Positions 1 through 8,451 are shown, counted from the stretch's first letter. The stretch is DNA of 38,636 bases from Coriobacteriia bacterium (GCA_016933785.1 JAFGAG010000072.1:1-38636); one strand, 5' to 3'. The notes: a model not told the origin generated them from the letters alone. Made by a program: numbers and translations.

Positions 1-542
1 CCATCCACCACCATCACCGCACCGTGCTCGTGCGCTATGTCGGCCAGATCGGCGATAGGCTGGATCGCGCCCGTCACGTTCGATGCATGCTGACAGACAA
101 CCATCCGCGTGGAGGCGGCTGCAACCGCACGCTCCACGTCCTCGGCATCGACGTGGCCCTCGGAATCGACCGGGACCCGTGCGACCTTCACGCCACGCGA
201 GATAAGTGTGAAGAGCGGACGCGTGACGGCGTTGTGCTCGGCTGAGACGATGACGACCCTGTCTCCGCGCCTGAGACTGCCCTTCAGCACGAGGTTCAAG
301 GCCTCGGTGCAGCCCGGCTGGAAGGCCAGGTCCCGCTCGTCGGGGATACCGAGAAGCGCCGAGAGCTGACCGCGCGCGTGGGCGATGGTCTTGCCCGCCG
401 CGATCGCAAGCGCATGCGCTCCGCGCCCGGGGTTTCCACCCGCGGACTCCATGGCCTGCGCCATCGCCTCTGTGACGCAGGGTGGCTTGGGCCACGAGGT
501 GGCGGCATGGTCGAAGTACACGATACTGTGTGGTGTGCTCAT
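1..542 (-). CDS. Class V aminotransferase / cysteine desulfurase family protein (3' end outside window)
   Basis: This is the N-terminal 180 residues of a PLP-dependent class V aminotransferase, the family that includes NifS/SufS cysteine desulfurases. Reading from an ATG at 542 the protein opens with YFDHAATSWPKP, the classic start of this family, continues with GNPGRGAH and PGCTEALN, and reaches MVVDG at the window edge. The PLP-binding lysine and the active-site cysteine lie beyond the window, so desulfurase activity cannot be confirmed. The start lies 3 bases after the mogA stop, so it is probably the last visible gene of the cofactor operon. In that context a cysteine desulfurase could supply sulfur to FdhD or to molybdopterin synthase; this role is inferred. 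A selenocysteine lyase-like or other class V enzyme is the alternative. Confidence 0.85.
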   Translation of the reverse strand, partial: MSTPHSIVYFDHAATSWPKPPCVTEAMAQAMESAGGNPGRGAHALAIAAGKTIAHARGQLSALLGIPDERDLAFQPGCTEALNLVLKGSLRRGDRVVIVSAEHNAVTRPLFTLISRGVKVARVPVDSEGHVDAEDVERAVAAASTRMVVCQHASNVTGAIQPIADLADIAHEHGAVMVVD

Positions 543-545
543 CGC

Positions 546-1031
546 TTAACCGTGTCCCCCGCCGGCCATCATCTCGACCGCATGCTCGAGCACGCCTTCG
601 ACGAATCCGAACGACTCCCGGACCGCCTTCTCGGAGCCCGGCATGTTGATGATGAGCGTAGAGCCGCGCTGTCCGGCAGTCGCGCGGGAGACCATCGCCC
701 GGCTCGTGATCTTGAGGCTTTCGCCCCGGATGACCTCACCGATGCCGGGGACCTCCCGATCGCAGATCGAGAGAGTGGTCTCGGGGAGCACATCACGCGG
801 ACTGAGGCCGGTGCCGCCGGTCGTGAACACGATGTCACAGTGATCCACATCGGCCATCTCGATGAGTGCCGCCGAGATCGCGTCACGGTCATCGGGGAGC
901 AGGTGATAGGCCACGACCTCCCAGCCGTGCCCGGCGGAGAGGGACTTCAGTGCAGCGCCCGAGGTATCCTCCGCACCGCCCGCGGCGCGGGTGTCCGAGG
1001 ATGTGAGCACGCCGATCCGCAGGGCAGCCAT
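546..1031 (-). CDS. mogA: Molybdopterin adenylyltransferase (MogA/MoaB family)
   Basis: This 161-residue protein fits the MogA/MoaB family, which adenylates molybdopterin before metal insertion. It starts with RIGVLTSSDT, a typical first beta strand. It carries the substrate-binding TTGGTGLSPRDV loop around residues 70-81 and a late NMPGSEKAV motif corresponding to the family PGSPKA element. Length is normal for a stand-alone enzyme. The ATG overlaps the stop codon of the MOSC gene by one base, so the two are translationally coupled. The MoeA partner that uses adenylated molybdopterin is encoded upstream in the same cluster. MogA and MoaB cannot be separated from sequence alone; with no second copy visible, the adenylyltransferase role is the better reading. 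Confidence 0.9.
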   Translation of the reverse strand: MAALRIGVLTSSDTRAAGGAEDTSGAALKSLSAGHGWEVVAYHLLPDDRDAISAALIEMADVDHCDIVFTTGGTGLSPRDVLPETTLSICDREVPGIGEVIRGESLKITSRAMVSRATAGQRGSTLIINMPGSEKAVRESFGFVEGVLEHAVEMMAGGGHG

Positions 1032-1474
1032 CAGACATCTGCCTCCACGACCGTGATCTCGGCGCCGACGGAGACGTCCCCGCCCTCGAGCACGACGGCG
1101 AAAATGCCCTCCTTGGGCATGACGCAGTCACCGGCCTGGTAGTAGATGGCGCACTTGGTGTGACACTCCTTGCCGATCTGGCTCACCTCGAGCAAGGACG
1201 AGCCCACGCGGACACGGGTGCCGACCGGCAACGACACGAGATCGATGCCCCGCGTGGTGATGTTCTCGGCGAAGTCACCCGCATCCACGTCGAGACCCTT
1301 GGCCTGCATCTTGGCTATCGACTCCTCGGCGAGCAGGCTCACCTGACGGTGCCAATCACCGGCGTGGGCATCCCCCTCGAAGCCGCTTCCCACGACAAGG
1401 GTGCCGCTGGCTCCCGGGGTCTTGCGGACGGTCTTCTTCGTCGAAAGATTCACCGATGTGACGGTCGCAGCCAT
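1031..1474 (-). CDS. MOSC domain protein
   Basis: A 147-residue single-domain MOSC protein (molybdenum cofactor sulfurase C-terminal family). Visible features are the GFEGDAHAG loop near residues 32-40, QVSLLAEESI, and GDFAENITTRGIDL, all characteristic of small MOSC proteins, then a cysteine-containing ECHTKC segment near residue 105. MOSC domains bind sulfurated molybdenum cofactor or help move sulfur or the cofactor; the exact role of stand-alone proteins is poorly defined. It lies between moaC (3-base gap; the Shine-Dalgarno is inside the moaC end) and mogA (1-base overlap). MOSC and MogA are joined into one polypeptide in some other bacteria, so this adjacency supports a joint function. 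Start: ATG at 1474. Confidence 0.88.
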   Translation of the reverse strand: MAATVTSVNLSTKKTVRKTPGASGTLVVGSGFEGDAHAGDWHRQVSLLAEESIAKMQAKGLDVDAGDFAENITTRGIDLVSLPVGTRVRVGSSLLEVSQIGKECHTKCAIYYQAGDCVMPKEGIFAVVLEGGDVSVGAEITVVEADV

Positions 1475-1477
1475 TCG

Positions 1478-1978
1478 TCAGTCCTCCTTGCGGGTGAGTC
1501 CATCATCAGTACGCGTCCAGTCACCTGAGGCGCCGCCGGACTTCTCCAGCAGGCGAACGTCAGCGATCTCCATGCCACGGTCGACCGCCTTGCACATGTC
1601 GTAGAGCGCTAGCGCGGCTGTCGCCGCGGCCGTGAGCGCCTCCATCTCGATGCCGGTCTTGCCGTCGGTGGCACAGGTGGCGGTGATGTGGACGCAGGCG
1701 TCTCCGGGCTCGAGCTCCACGGCGACTTTGGTGATGGCGATAGGGTGGCAGAGCGGTATGAGGTCGGCAGTGCGCTTGGCGGCCTGGATACCGGCGATAC
1801 GCGCGACAGCGAAGACATCGCCCTTCGGCGACCGGCCCTCGACTATCATCGCGAGCGTCTCTGGCTTCATATGGATCGTCGCTCCGGCCACCGCGACACG
1901 GTGTGTCACGGGTTTCGTACCGACGTCGACCATGTGCGCCGAACCCTGGCTGTCAAGATGTGTCAGGTGATCGCCCAC
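1478..1978 (-). CDS. moaC: Cyclic pyranopterin monophosphate synthase
   Basis: MoaC converts the MoaA product, 3',8-cyclo-dihydro-GTP, to cyclic pyranopterin monophosphate. The 166-residue protein shows [16 protein letters not shown] at the N-terminus, [19 protein letters not shown], the LIPLCHPI active-site segment, and [10 protein letters not shown] followed by YDMCKAVD, all MoaC signatures. I chose the GTG at 1978 because GGAGG sits 8 bases upstream, inside the end of moaA, and because the full conserved N-terminus begins there. A longer frame from an ATG near 2050 would run back into moaA and adds residues unlike MoaC. The GTG lies 4 bases after the moaA stop, so the order moaA-moaC follows the pathway order. 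Confidence 0.93.
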   Translation of the reverse strand: MGDHLTHLDSQGSAHMVDVGTKPVTHRVAVAGATIHMKPETLAMIVEGRSPKGDVFAVARIAGIQAAKRTADLIPLCHPIAITKVAVELEPGDACVHITATCATDGKTGIEMEALTAAATAALALYDMCKAVDRGMEIADVRLLEKSGGASGDWTRTDDGLTRKED

Positions 1979-1982
1979 TGCC

Positions 1983-3005
1983 TCAGCCTCCGATCTGCGA
2001 CATGTGTCGTACGGTGCCATGCTGCTGGTTGTGGCCCTCAGGCTTCGCACGCAGCGCTTGACGAATGAGTTCTAGAACGTCCTCATCGGTACCCGTGCGT
2101 AGCGCCGTTCGGACATCGATCTCGTCATCCGAGAAGAGGCACGTACGAAGACCGCCATCTGCGGTCAGGCGTAGCCGGTTGCACTCTCCGCAGAAGTGGT
2201 GCGACAAGGGTGCGATGACGCCAAGTGTGCCAGGGGCGCCGGGGAATCGGTAGTAGCGCGCCGGGCCCCAACCACCGGGCGCATCATCGCGGGAGACCGG
2301 CGTGAGCTCGCCGAGTCCCGCGGCAGCTCCCTCGGTAGCGATACGCTCGAGGATCTCATCGGTGGGGACGTGGTCGTCCTCGCTCCAGCCGTCGGCCTCG
2401 GCGCTCGCACAGCTGTGCTCGCCCACTTCGCCGACCGGCATGTACTCGATGAAACGCACGTGCACCGGACGATCAAGCGTCATGCGCGCGAAACCGAGGA
2501 GATCCTGATCGAGCGAACGCACCACGACCACGTTGAGTTTGACCGGGTCCATGCCCGCGTCGAACGCGGCCTCCATGCCCTCAAGCACATCGTCGAGTCG
2601 GCCCCGACGAGTGATGCTCGTGTAGATGTCGGGGTCGAGCGTGTCGAGGGATATGTTGATGCGCTTCAGTCCAGCCGCCGCGAGATCCGCCGCATACTGG
2701 GACAGCAGCGTCCCATTGGTGGTGAGCGCAATCGCCTCGATGCCTGTCGTTTCGCGCAACCGCCTCACGTGATCGACGATGCCCTGCCGCACGAGCGGCT
2801 CGCCACCGGTGAGGCGAATCTTGCTGATCCCCTCGCCCGCCGCGATCCGCGCGAAGCGCTCTATCTCCTCGAAGGAGAGGATATCCTCGTGTGCCTTCCA
2901 CTCGATGCCGTCAGGCGGCATGCAGTAGACGCACCGCAGGTTGCACCGGTCGGTCACGCTTATGCGCAGGTAGTCGATCCGCCTGCCGAACGTATCAGTC
3001 GCCAT
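1983..3005 (-). CDS. moaA: GTP 3',8-cyclase
   Basis: MoaA is the radical SAM enzyme that starts molybdopterin synthesis by cyclising GTP. The 340-residue protein has the radical SAM cluster motif C21-N-L-R-C25-V-Y-C28, the SAM-binding LTGGEPLVR segment, and the second, substrate-binding cluster site CGEC with a further Cys 14 residues on (about C272, C275, C289). It ends in Gly-Gly, the conserved MoaA tail needed for activity. The ATG at 3005 is preceded by AAGGAG at good spacing. Length is normal. It is followed directly by moaC, while a 72-base gap separates it from mobB upstream. No separate Moco-type leader is visible in that gap, so it is probably carried by the long upstream transcript. 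Confidence 0.96.
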   Translation of the reverse strand: MATDTFGRRIDYLRISVTDRCNLRCVYCMPPDGIEWKAHEDILSFEEIERFARIAAGEGISKIRLTGGEPLVRQGIVDHVRRLRETTGIEAIALTTNGTLLSQYAADLAAAGLKRINISLDTLDPDIYTSITRRGRLDDVLEGMEAAFDAGMDPVKLNVVVVRSLDQDLLGFARMTLDRPVHVRFIEYMPVGEVGEHSCASAEADGWSEDDHVPTDEILERIATEGAAAGLGELTPVSRDDAPGGWGPARYYRFPGAPGTLGVIAPLSHHFCGECNRLRLTADGGLRTCLFSDDEIDVRTALRTGTDEDVLELIRQALRAKPEGHNQQHGTVRHMSQIGG

Positions 3006-3077
3006 GTGTGTACTCCTTGGGGCGGGCGAACGGACTTGAGAGGGCCCCCGGCGAGGACTGTCTGAGCGCCGGACTTC

Positions 3078-3605
3078 TCATGGCCGGTCGTCTCTCGTGC
3101 TGTTGAGGAACGTGCGCTCGACGAGATCGGCCAGTCCCTCGGCATCATCCAGACCGAAGACCGGGATATCCGTCACTTCAAGCTCGCCGTTGTCGGTCAC
3201 CAGCGCGAAGAGCTCGGAGGTGTCGCAGACGAGTTCGGTGGAGCGGGCCCTGCGCGACACCTCGATCCGCACGTCACCCGCCCGCCGGTAGCCCTCCGTG
3301 AGCAGGATGTCCACGCCGGAGGCGAACGCCAGCAGTTCTTCGAGCGTGGCTTCATGATCCATCGAGCGCGTCATGCCGAGCTTGCTCGGCGAGCTCACGA
3401 GGGAGACCTCCGCGCCGGCCTTGGCGTGGCGCCATGAGTCCTTGCCCGGGACGTCGATGTCGAAGTCGTGCACGTGATGCTTGACGCTGCCCACGCGGTA
3501 GCCGCGCTGTGCGAGCGCACGGATGAGCCGCTCCATGAGCGTCGTCTTGCCCGAATCACTCTTGCCGACGACGGAGACGACGGGGATGCCGGTCCCCGCG
3601 CTCAC
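3078..3605 (-). CDS. mobB: Molybdopterin-guanine dinucleotide biosynthesis protein MobB
   Basis: A 175-residue P-loop GTPase-like protein of the MobB family, which assists attachment of GMP to the cofactor by MobA. The Walker A GKSDSGKTT lies within the first 20 residues, followed by VGSVKHHVHDFDID with the histidines typical of MobB, then KDSWRHAKAGA and the LLTEGYRR strand. I placed the start at GTG 3605 because the frame upstream lies wholly inside the preceding small gene and reads as nonsense there. The ribosome site is weak, so translation is probably coupled to the stop of the 73-residue gene, 1 base away. MobA itself is fused to FdhD two genes upstream. Confidence 0.88.
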   Translation of the reverse strand: MSAGTGIPVVSVVGKSDSGKTTLMERLIRALAQRGYRVGSVKHHVHDFDIDVPGKDSWRHAKAGAEVSLVSSPSKLGMTRSMDHEATLEELLAFASGVDILLTEGYRRAGDVRIEVSRRARSTELVCDTSELFALVTDNGELEVTDIPVFGLDDAEGLADLVERTFLNSTRDDRP

Positions 3606-3606
3606 G

Positions 3607-3828
3607 TCAGAAGCACCCGAGGTCGCAGTTATGGACCCGTAGCCCGGCAGCGTCGGCCGCAGCGCCAGCGACCTTGTAGGACACGCCCTGGTCCTCGGCG
3701 AACTTGCGCAGCACCGGGCACGTGATCTTGCCATCGCGCGCCTTGGCTTTGACCGCTTCCATCATCTCGTCGGTCACCTGCGATGCCCACCGGGGGTCTT
3801 TGAACTTCTGGTTCTCACTGCTGCTCAC
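3607..3828 (-). CDS. Conserved-looking 73-residue protein inside the cofactor operon, function unknown
   Basis: A small soluble protein starting at GTG 3828 (the GTG overlaps the moeA stop as GTGA; GGAGG lies 7 bases upstream). The sequence is mostly helical and charged, with ITCPVLRKFAED in the middle, then YKVAGAAADAAGL, and ends in NCDLGCF. The CPVLRKFAED...AGAAADAAG part could form a short helix-turn-helix-like pair. The terminal C-x3-C with the mid-chain cysteine could bind metal or carry sulfur. I cannot assign a family with confidence. Being sandwiched without gaps between moeA and mobB, with a strong ribosome site, argues that it is a real gene linked to metal insertion, sulfuration or nucleotide attachment. 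Confidence 0.78.
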   Translation of the reverse strand: MSSSENQKFKDPRWASQVTDEMMEAVKAKARDGKITCPVLRKFAEDQGVSYKVAGAAADAAGLRVHNCDLGCF

Positions 3829-5075
3829 GCCGTACCCTCCTCGATATCGATCCGTATACACATGACCTCGGTGCCGGCGGCGACGAACGACTCGCCCTCG
3901 GGCAGGGAGATCAGGCAGTTGCCGCGGTGCATCGCTGTGAGCAGCGCGGAGGATTGGTTGCCCGAGATCGCCGCGGTGTAGCCGCCGCCGGGTGAGCGCG
4001 TGAGACGCCCGCGTAGGAAGTACCGGCGGTCGGACTTCTTCTTCGTATCGTGGTTGAGCGTGGCCACCACGCGAGGACGCGCGAGCGCGGTGAATCCTGC
4101 CATCTTGCGTATCGCCGGACGGACGAACATCTCGAAGCCCACCATCGTCGACGTGGGATTACCCGGAAGGCCGAAGAACGGCGTCCCGCCGATGGTGCCG
4201 AACGTCTGCGGTGCGCCCGGGCGCATGGCGACCTTCCAGAAGTCGAGTTTGCCCATCTCCTCGAGCACCTTCTTCACGACGTCGAAGTCACCCATGCTCA
4301 CACCACCCGTGGTGACCATGAGGTCGAACTCGGGCGCACGCTTCAGGAGTGCTCGCGTGTCCTCCTCGGTATCCCGCGCGATGCCGAGAACGTACGGCTC
4401 TCCGCCGGCCTGAAGCACCTGCGCCGCAAGCGAGTGCGAGTTGGAGTTGCGGATCTTGCCGGGACCGGGTTTCACCGTGACCTCGACGAGCTCGTCGCCG
4501 GTCGAGACGATGGCCACCCGTGGCCTACGGCGGACCAGCAGCGTGTCGTGCCCGACGGATGCCGCAAGACCGATGGCGGCCGGTCCGATGGTCTCGCCGG
4601 CGAGTAGGACCGCCTCACCCTCGCGCACCTCCTCGCCGCGCGAGCGGATGTTCTCACCGGGTGTGACCGGCCGCAGCACCTCGACGGTGCCACCGGTGCT
4701 TCCACCGTTGCTGCCGGCGCGAGTCCTCTCGACCATCACCACCGCGTCCGCGCCATCCGGCACCGGAGCCCCGGTCATGATCCGGGACGCCTGACCAGGG
4801 CCGACCGGGATCTCCGGCTGGACACCTGCGGGGATGTGATCGACGACCTGGAGCGTCACCGGAGACGCCTCGGACGCATCACGCACGTCAGCGAAGCGCA
4901 CGGCATAGCCGTCCATGGCCGAGTTGTCGAAGGGTGACACGTCGATGTCCGAGATGACATCGGCCGCGAGCACGCGGCCAAGAGATTCAAGGAGCGTGAC
5001 CCGCTCGGTATCGAGCGCCACGATCCTGGAGAGTACCTGTTCCTGTGCCTCTTCGACGCTTATCACCTCAGTCAT
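3825..5075 (-). CDS. moeA: Molybdopterin molybdotransferase
   Basis: MoeA inserts molybdate (or tungstate) into adenylated molybdopterin. The 416-residue protein has the family domains in order: the N-terminal SVEEAQEQVL helix and PFDNSAMDGYAVR (residues about 50-63); IMTGAPVPDGADAVVMVE; the SRGEEVREGE segment; the MogA-like domain with VSTGDELVE, RNSNSHSLAAQV and TTGGVSMGDFD; GLPGNPTSTMVGFE; and a C-terminal beta domain ending with EVMCI. No key element is missing. ATG at 5075 overlaps the mobA-fdhD stop by 8 bases, and the stop overlaps the next start, so it is central in the operon. In a cluster led by a tungstate transporter, it may be the tungsten-inserting paralogue; only one copy is visible here. 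Confidence 0.95.
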   Translation of the reverse strand: MTEVISVEEAQEQVLSRIVALDTERVTLLESLGRVLAADVISDIDVSPFDNSAMDGYAVRFADVRDASEASPVTLQVVDHIPAGVQPEIPVGPGQASRIMTGAPVPDGADAVVMVERTRAGSNGGSTGGTVEVLRPVTPGENIRSRGEEVREGEAVLLAGETIGPAAIGLAASVGHDTLLVRRRPRVAIVSTGDELVEVTVKPGPGKIRNSNSHSLAAQVLQAGGEPYVLGIARDTEEDTRALLKRAPEFDLMVTTGGVSMGDFDVVKKVLEEMGKLDFWKVAMRPGAPQTFGTIGGTPFFGLPGNPTSTMVGFEMFVRPAIRKMAGFTALARPRVVATLNHDTKKKSDRRYFLRGRLTRSPGGGYTAAISGNQSSALLTAMHRGNCLISLPEGESFVAAGTEVMCIRIDIEEGTA

Positions 5076-6474
5076 CCTCTCTTGACGTCACGTTGATGCG
5101 TGACGCGTTCGTATAGACGACCAGCTTACCACCGCGCGCGTATCCCACGAGCGTGAGCGACGCGCGCTCGGCGATGTCCACCGCAAGATCCGTCACCGCG
5201 GTACGGGAGACCACGATCGGGATGCGAGCCTTGGCCGCCTTCACGGCCATCTCGTAGCTGATGCGTCCCGTGGTGAGCAGAACGCCGTCGCGCGCGTCGA
5301 TGCGGTCGAGCCAGATGCGGCCGAAAAGCTTGTCGAGCGCGTTGTGGCGGCCGACGTCCTCCCGGACGACGAGAAGCTTGCCGTCGACGGCGATGCCGCA
5401 GGAGTGCATCCCACCTGTATCCCGGTATGAGGAGGCCGACCGCGCAAGCTGGCCGACGAGGTCGTAGATCTGCTCGGAACCGATACGTGCATCCGAGACC
5501 ACCGGCTCGATGCCCCTCGCGTGGCCGACGGAAGCGAACGTGATGCCCTTGCCGCATCCGGACGTCACGTAGCGCTTGCGCTCCGCGACATCGGGTGGCG
5601 CCTCCTCGCGGGAGCGCACGTAGACGAGGCCGCGCTTGTGATCGACGTCGACGCTCTCAAGGGCTTCGCGGTCGGTGATGAAGCCCTCGGACAGCAAGAA
5701 TCCCACACCCAGGTCGGCGAGATCTTCAGGCGTCCCCTGCATCGTGGCGATCTCGCCGTCGTTGAGGAACACCGTGATGGGCCGCTCCGACGGCATGCCG
5801 CGTGCCGCGCGGGTGCCGACCTCGATCACCGAAACGCGAGTGGCTGGTTGCTCGTCCGAGTCCGATGCGAGGTCACGCGACTCCAGCAGCTCCTCCGGAG
5901 TGTTGATGTTGACGATACTGCGGAGGCCGGGGTCCACGTCCTTGAACGTATCGAGAGGGACCTCGACCGTCTCGACTGATGACGCGATCGCGATGAGACG
6001 GCGACGCCCCGATGCCAGCACCCGCCGCGCCTCAGGCAGACAGCTCACGTGGTAGAGGGCGAGCAGCGGCTCGGGACCCTTCTCGCCCACCGGCATCACC
6101 ATCTGGGCGCCGGCACGCGCGTCCCAGAGCGCCCGGATGACCGAGGGTTCGAGCCAGGGCATGTCGGCTGCCACCGCCAGCACCCACTCATCCTCGGCGG
6201 CCGCAAGCGCCGTCACCAGCCCGCCGAGCGGGCCCTGGTAGGCGACCTCATCGGTCAGGATCCGCACCGAAGGCGGCAACCCCGCCGCCTCGATAGCTTC
6301 AGGGCGGTTCGTGACCACAGCGACATGCTCGCACACGCTGGCCGCAGTCTCAGCGACGCGCCGCACGAGCGGCTCGCCATCGAAGAGGAGCAGCGTCTTG
6401 TCGACGCCCATCCGCTGGGACCGGCCACCCGCCAGAACGGCGGCAGTGACCGGGATCCGGTTCGTTTCGTGCAT
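5068..6474 (-). CDS. MobA-FdhD fusion: cofactor guanylyltransferase plus formate dehydrogenase sulfurtransferase
   Basis: One 468-residue frame carries two cofactor-maturation domains. Residues about 1-200 are MobA: LAGGRSQRMGVDK (GTP-binding), the YQGPLGGL loop, ADMPWLEPSV and GPEPLLALY. After a short acidic linker (SDSDEQPATR), residues about 213-468 are FdhD: VGFLLSEGFI, TSGCGKG, GGMHSCGIA, EDVGRHNALDKL and LTTGRISYEM. FdhD normally moves sulfur from a cysteine desulfurase to the Mo/W site of bis-MGD enzymes; MobA builds the GMP-modified cofactor. FdhD proteins commonly show a CxxC pair; here only one Cys (about C307, in SGCGKG) is seen. Start: ATG 6474, with GGAGG 8 bases upstream. The frame is continuous with no stop between domains, so a genuine fusion is likely. 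Confidence 0.93.
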   Translation of the reverse strand: MHETNRIPVTAAVLAGGRSQRMGVDKTLLLFDGEPLVRRVAETAASVCEHVAVVTNRPEAIEAAGLPPSVRILTDEVAYQGPLGGLVTALAAAEDEWVLAVAADMPWLEPSVIRALWDARAGAQMVMPVGEKGPEPLLALYHVSCLPEARRVLASGRRRLIAIASSVETVEVPLDTFKDVDPGLRSIVNINTPEELLESRDLASDSDEQPATRVSVIEVGTRAARGMPSERPITVFLNDGEIATMQGTPEDLADLGVGFLLSEGFITDREALESVDVDHKRGLVYVRSREEAPPDVAERKRYVTSGCGKGITFASVGHARGIEPVVSDARIGSEQIYDLVGQLARSASSYRDTGGMHSCGIAVDGKLLVVREDVGRHNALDKLFGRIWLDRIDARDGVLLTTGRISYEMAVKAAKARIPIVVSRTAVTDLAVDIAERASLTLVGYARGGKLVVYTNASRINVTSREDD

Positions 6475-6538
6475 ATGCCTTACCTCCATCGCGAGTGCCG
6501 GCCCGCGAGCACCGCACCCGGTGGGCACAGCTTCCGTA

Positions 6539-7669
6539 TCATACCCCAGTGGGTACGCCGACGGCAGACTGCACTCTCACGGAGGTCGCCTTGAACAGCG
6601 CGAGCACCTCCGATCCGGGCTCGAGGCCCAGTTCGCGCGATGCCGCACGCGAGACCGATGCGGCGATTCTGAGACCGTTCGATGAAAGGCTCACGCGATC
6701 GGTACTGCCCATGCGCTCGACCGCCTCCACGCGCATGCGCAGACGGTTGCGTGCCGACGACGGGGGCAACTCCGCGTCCCCGCTGAACAGCGTGACGTCC
6801 TCGGGCCTGATGCCGATGAGGACGTCGACGCCCACCGGGAGATCGGTACGCGCGTGGACGTGTTCGGAAGCCACCATGATGTCGGCTATGCCCTCCTCGG
6901 TAGCGACTATCCCACCGCGCAGGGCGGTGTCCATGCCGATGAAGTCGGCGATCCACTCATCGGTGGGCAGCGTCATGACCTCGTCCACCTCGCCGGTCCG
7001 CACGACCCGACCCTCGCGGATGATGCTCACCCGGTCGGCGACCACCATCGCCTCGTCCTGATCGTGTGTGACGTAGAGCGCCGTGACACCCTCGGCGGAG
7101 AGGATCTCGGAGAAGTCGGTCACGAGCCGACGTTTGATGAGCGGGTCGAGGTACGAGAGCGGCTCATCAAGGAGCAGGATGCGCGGCTCGAGCACAAGCG
7201 CGCGGGCGAGCGCGACCCGCTGCGCCTCTCCTCCCGAAAGCCTCAGTGCAGAGGACTTCTGGGTGCCGCCGAGACCCACGCGCTCGAGCGCCGCGGCCAC
7301 GCGGTCGTCGCGCTCCGATCGGGGAACGCCGCGAAGCCTCAGCCCGTAGGCTACGTTCTCCGCGACCGTCCCTTTGAACAGATACGGGTTCTGGAAGACC
7401 GCCGCCATCATCATGCGGGCGTCCTTGTCCCCCGCCGTGACGGGGCGACCGTCCAGCGTGACGCGACCGTGCGTCGGCTTCTCCAGTAGTCCGAGCACGC
7501 GCAGGAGCGTCGACTTGCCGGAGCCGGATGGGCCGAGGATGGCGTGCGTCTCGCCGTCGCAGAGATCGAACCGCGCGACCTCCACCACGGTGCGCCGGTG
7601 GTAGCGAACGGTGATGTCTTCCCCCGTGATGATCGGCGTACCGCCGCAGTGATGCGTCCTAACGCTCAT
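6539..7669 (-). CDS. tupC: Tungstate/molybdate ABC transporter ATP-binding protein
   Basis: A 376-residue ABC ATPase with a C-terminal regulatory extension. Visible: Walker A GPSGSGKST near residue 50, Q-loop FQNPYLF, signature LSGGEAQRV, Walker B ILLLDEPLSYLD and the H-loop YVTHDQDEA. After residue 240 it has the DFIGMDTALRG and GIRPEDVTLF segments of the oligosaccharide/oxyanion importer class and an MRVEAVERMGSTDRVSL fold that looks like a TOBE oxyanion-binding domain. It overlaps tupB by 11 bases. With a TupB-type permease and TupA-type binding protein beside it, tungstate is the most likely substrate. Specificity lies mainly in TupA, so molybdate cannot be excluded. Confidence 0.92.
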   Translation of the reverse strand: MSVRTHHCGGTPIITGEDITVRYHRRTVVEVARFDLCDGETHAILGPSGSGKSTLLRVLGLLEKPTHGRVTLDGRPVTAGDKDARMMMAAVFQNPYLFKGTVAENVAYGLRLRGVPRSERDDRVAAALERVGLGGTQKSSALRLSGGEAQRVALARALVLEPRILLLDEPLSYLDPLIKRRLVTDFSEILSAEGVTALYVTHDQDEAMVVADRVSIIREGRVVRTGEVDEVMTLPTDEWIADFIGMDTALRGGIVATEEGIADIMVASEHVHARTDLPVGVDVLIGIRPEDVTLFSGDAELPPSSARNRLRMRVEAVERMGSTDRVSLSSNGLRIAASVSRAASRELGLEPGSEVLALFKATSVRVQSAVGVPTGV

Positions 7670-8393
7670 AGCGGCCGCCCGACTGCTGCACGCGGGTGAA
7701 GCCGTTCATTATCACGAACGAGATCCCGATCAGGATCAGCCCGAGGGCAAGGGCGAGGCCGAAGTTGCCCTGGCCCGTCTCCAGCTGGATGGCCGTGGTC
7801 ATCACGCGCGTCTTGCCAGCGATGTTGCCACCCACCATGTTCACGGCGCCGACCTCGGAGATGATGCCGCCGAAGCCCGCCGCGACCGCCGCCATGACGC
7901 CCCGCCGGGCCTCCTTCACCGTCAGGACGGCCTCCTGCAGTTTGGACGCGCCGAGGGACCGAGCCTGGAGACGAAGCTCTGTGGGGACCGACGCGATCGC
8001 CGCAAGCGTCACACCCGTGACGAGCGGCGTGGAGATGATGACCTGCGCGATGATCATCGCGGTGACCGTATACAGCACGCGGGGCATATCCTGCCCCACC
8101 CACGCGAGATAGAGGTCCCAGATCGGTCCGCTCCGGGAGAGAAGCATGTAGACAGTGAGTCCGACGACCACCGGAGGAAGGCCCATACCGGTGTTGACGA
8201 TCGCTATGATCAGCCCGCGACCGCAGAACCGATGCGCCCCGATGAGGTATCCGAGTGGAACGCCGATACACATCGCGAGGAAGAGTGAGATCCCGGAGAC
8301 CCTCAGCGACAGGCCGATGATCTCGTAGAGCGCGGCGTCACCGCCGAACAGCAGCTTCACCGAGTCCACGAGCGCGTACCAGAAGACTTCCAT
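7659..8393 (-). CDS. tupB: Tungstate ABC transporter permease
   Basis: A 244-residue inner-membrane permease of the TupB type. Hydrophobic segments appear near residues 22-48 (IIGLSLRVSGISLFLAMCIG), 60-85 (NTGMGLPPVVVGLTVYMLL), 105-140 and 205-230. The late EVGAVNMVGGNI motif, with FGGI just before it, is the TupB hallmark and falls in the ATPase-coupling loop region. Length matches the family. ATG 8393 is preceded by GGAGCGGG. It follows tupA after 78 bases and overlaps tupC, consistent with a three-gene importer. A generic oxyanion permease is the fallback call. Confidence 0.93.
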   Translation of the reverse strand: MEVFWYALVDSVKLLFGGDAALYEIIGLSLRVSGISLFLAMCIGVPLGYLIGAHRFCGRGLIIAIVNTGMGLPPVVVGLTVYMLLSRSGPIWDLYLAWVGQDMPRVLYTVTAMIIAQVIISTPLVTGVTLAAIASVPTELRLQARSLGASKLQEAVLTVKEARRGVMAAVAAGFGGIISEVGAVNMVGGNIAGKTRVMTTAIQLETGQGNFGLALALGLILIGISFVIMNGFTRVQQSGGRYER

Positions 8394-8417
8394 CCCGCTC
8401 CTTCACACTTACGACAC

Positions 8418-8451
8418 ACGGAGCGCCTCCGCAGCAGCGGCGACGCCCCGT
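8418..8451 (-). other. Imperfect stem-loop between tupA and tupB
   Basis: The 78-base gap holds a symmetric stack of short pairings (ACGG/CCGT, GCG/CGC, CCGC/GCGG) closing on an AGCA loop, with small internal loops. A structure at this place could trim transcription or protect the tupA message so that the binding protein is made in excess. This is a visual pairing only; no folding energy was calculated. Confidence 0.4.

Noticed and set aside
2196-3065. 289-codon plus-strand frame over moaA
   Set aside because: Antisense to a well-supported moaA with all cluster motifs; no plausible start signal.
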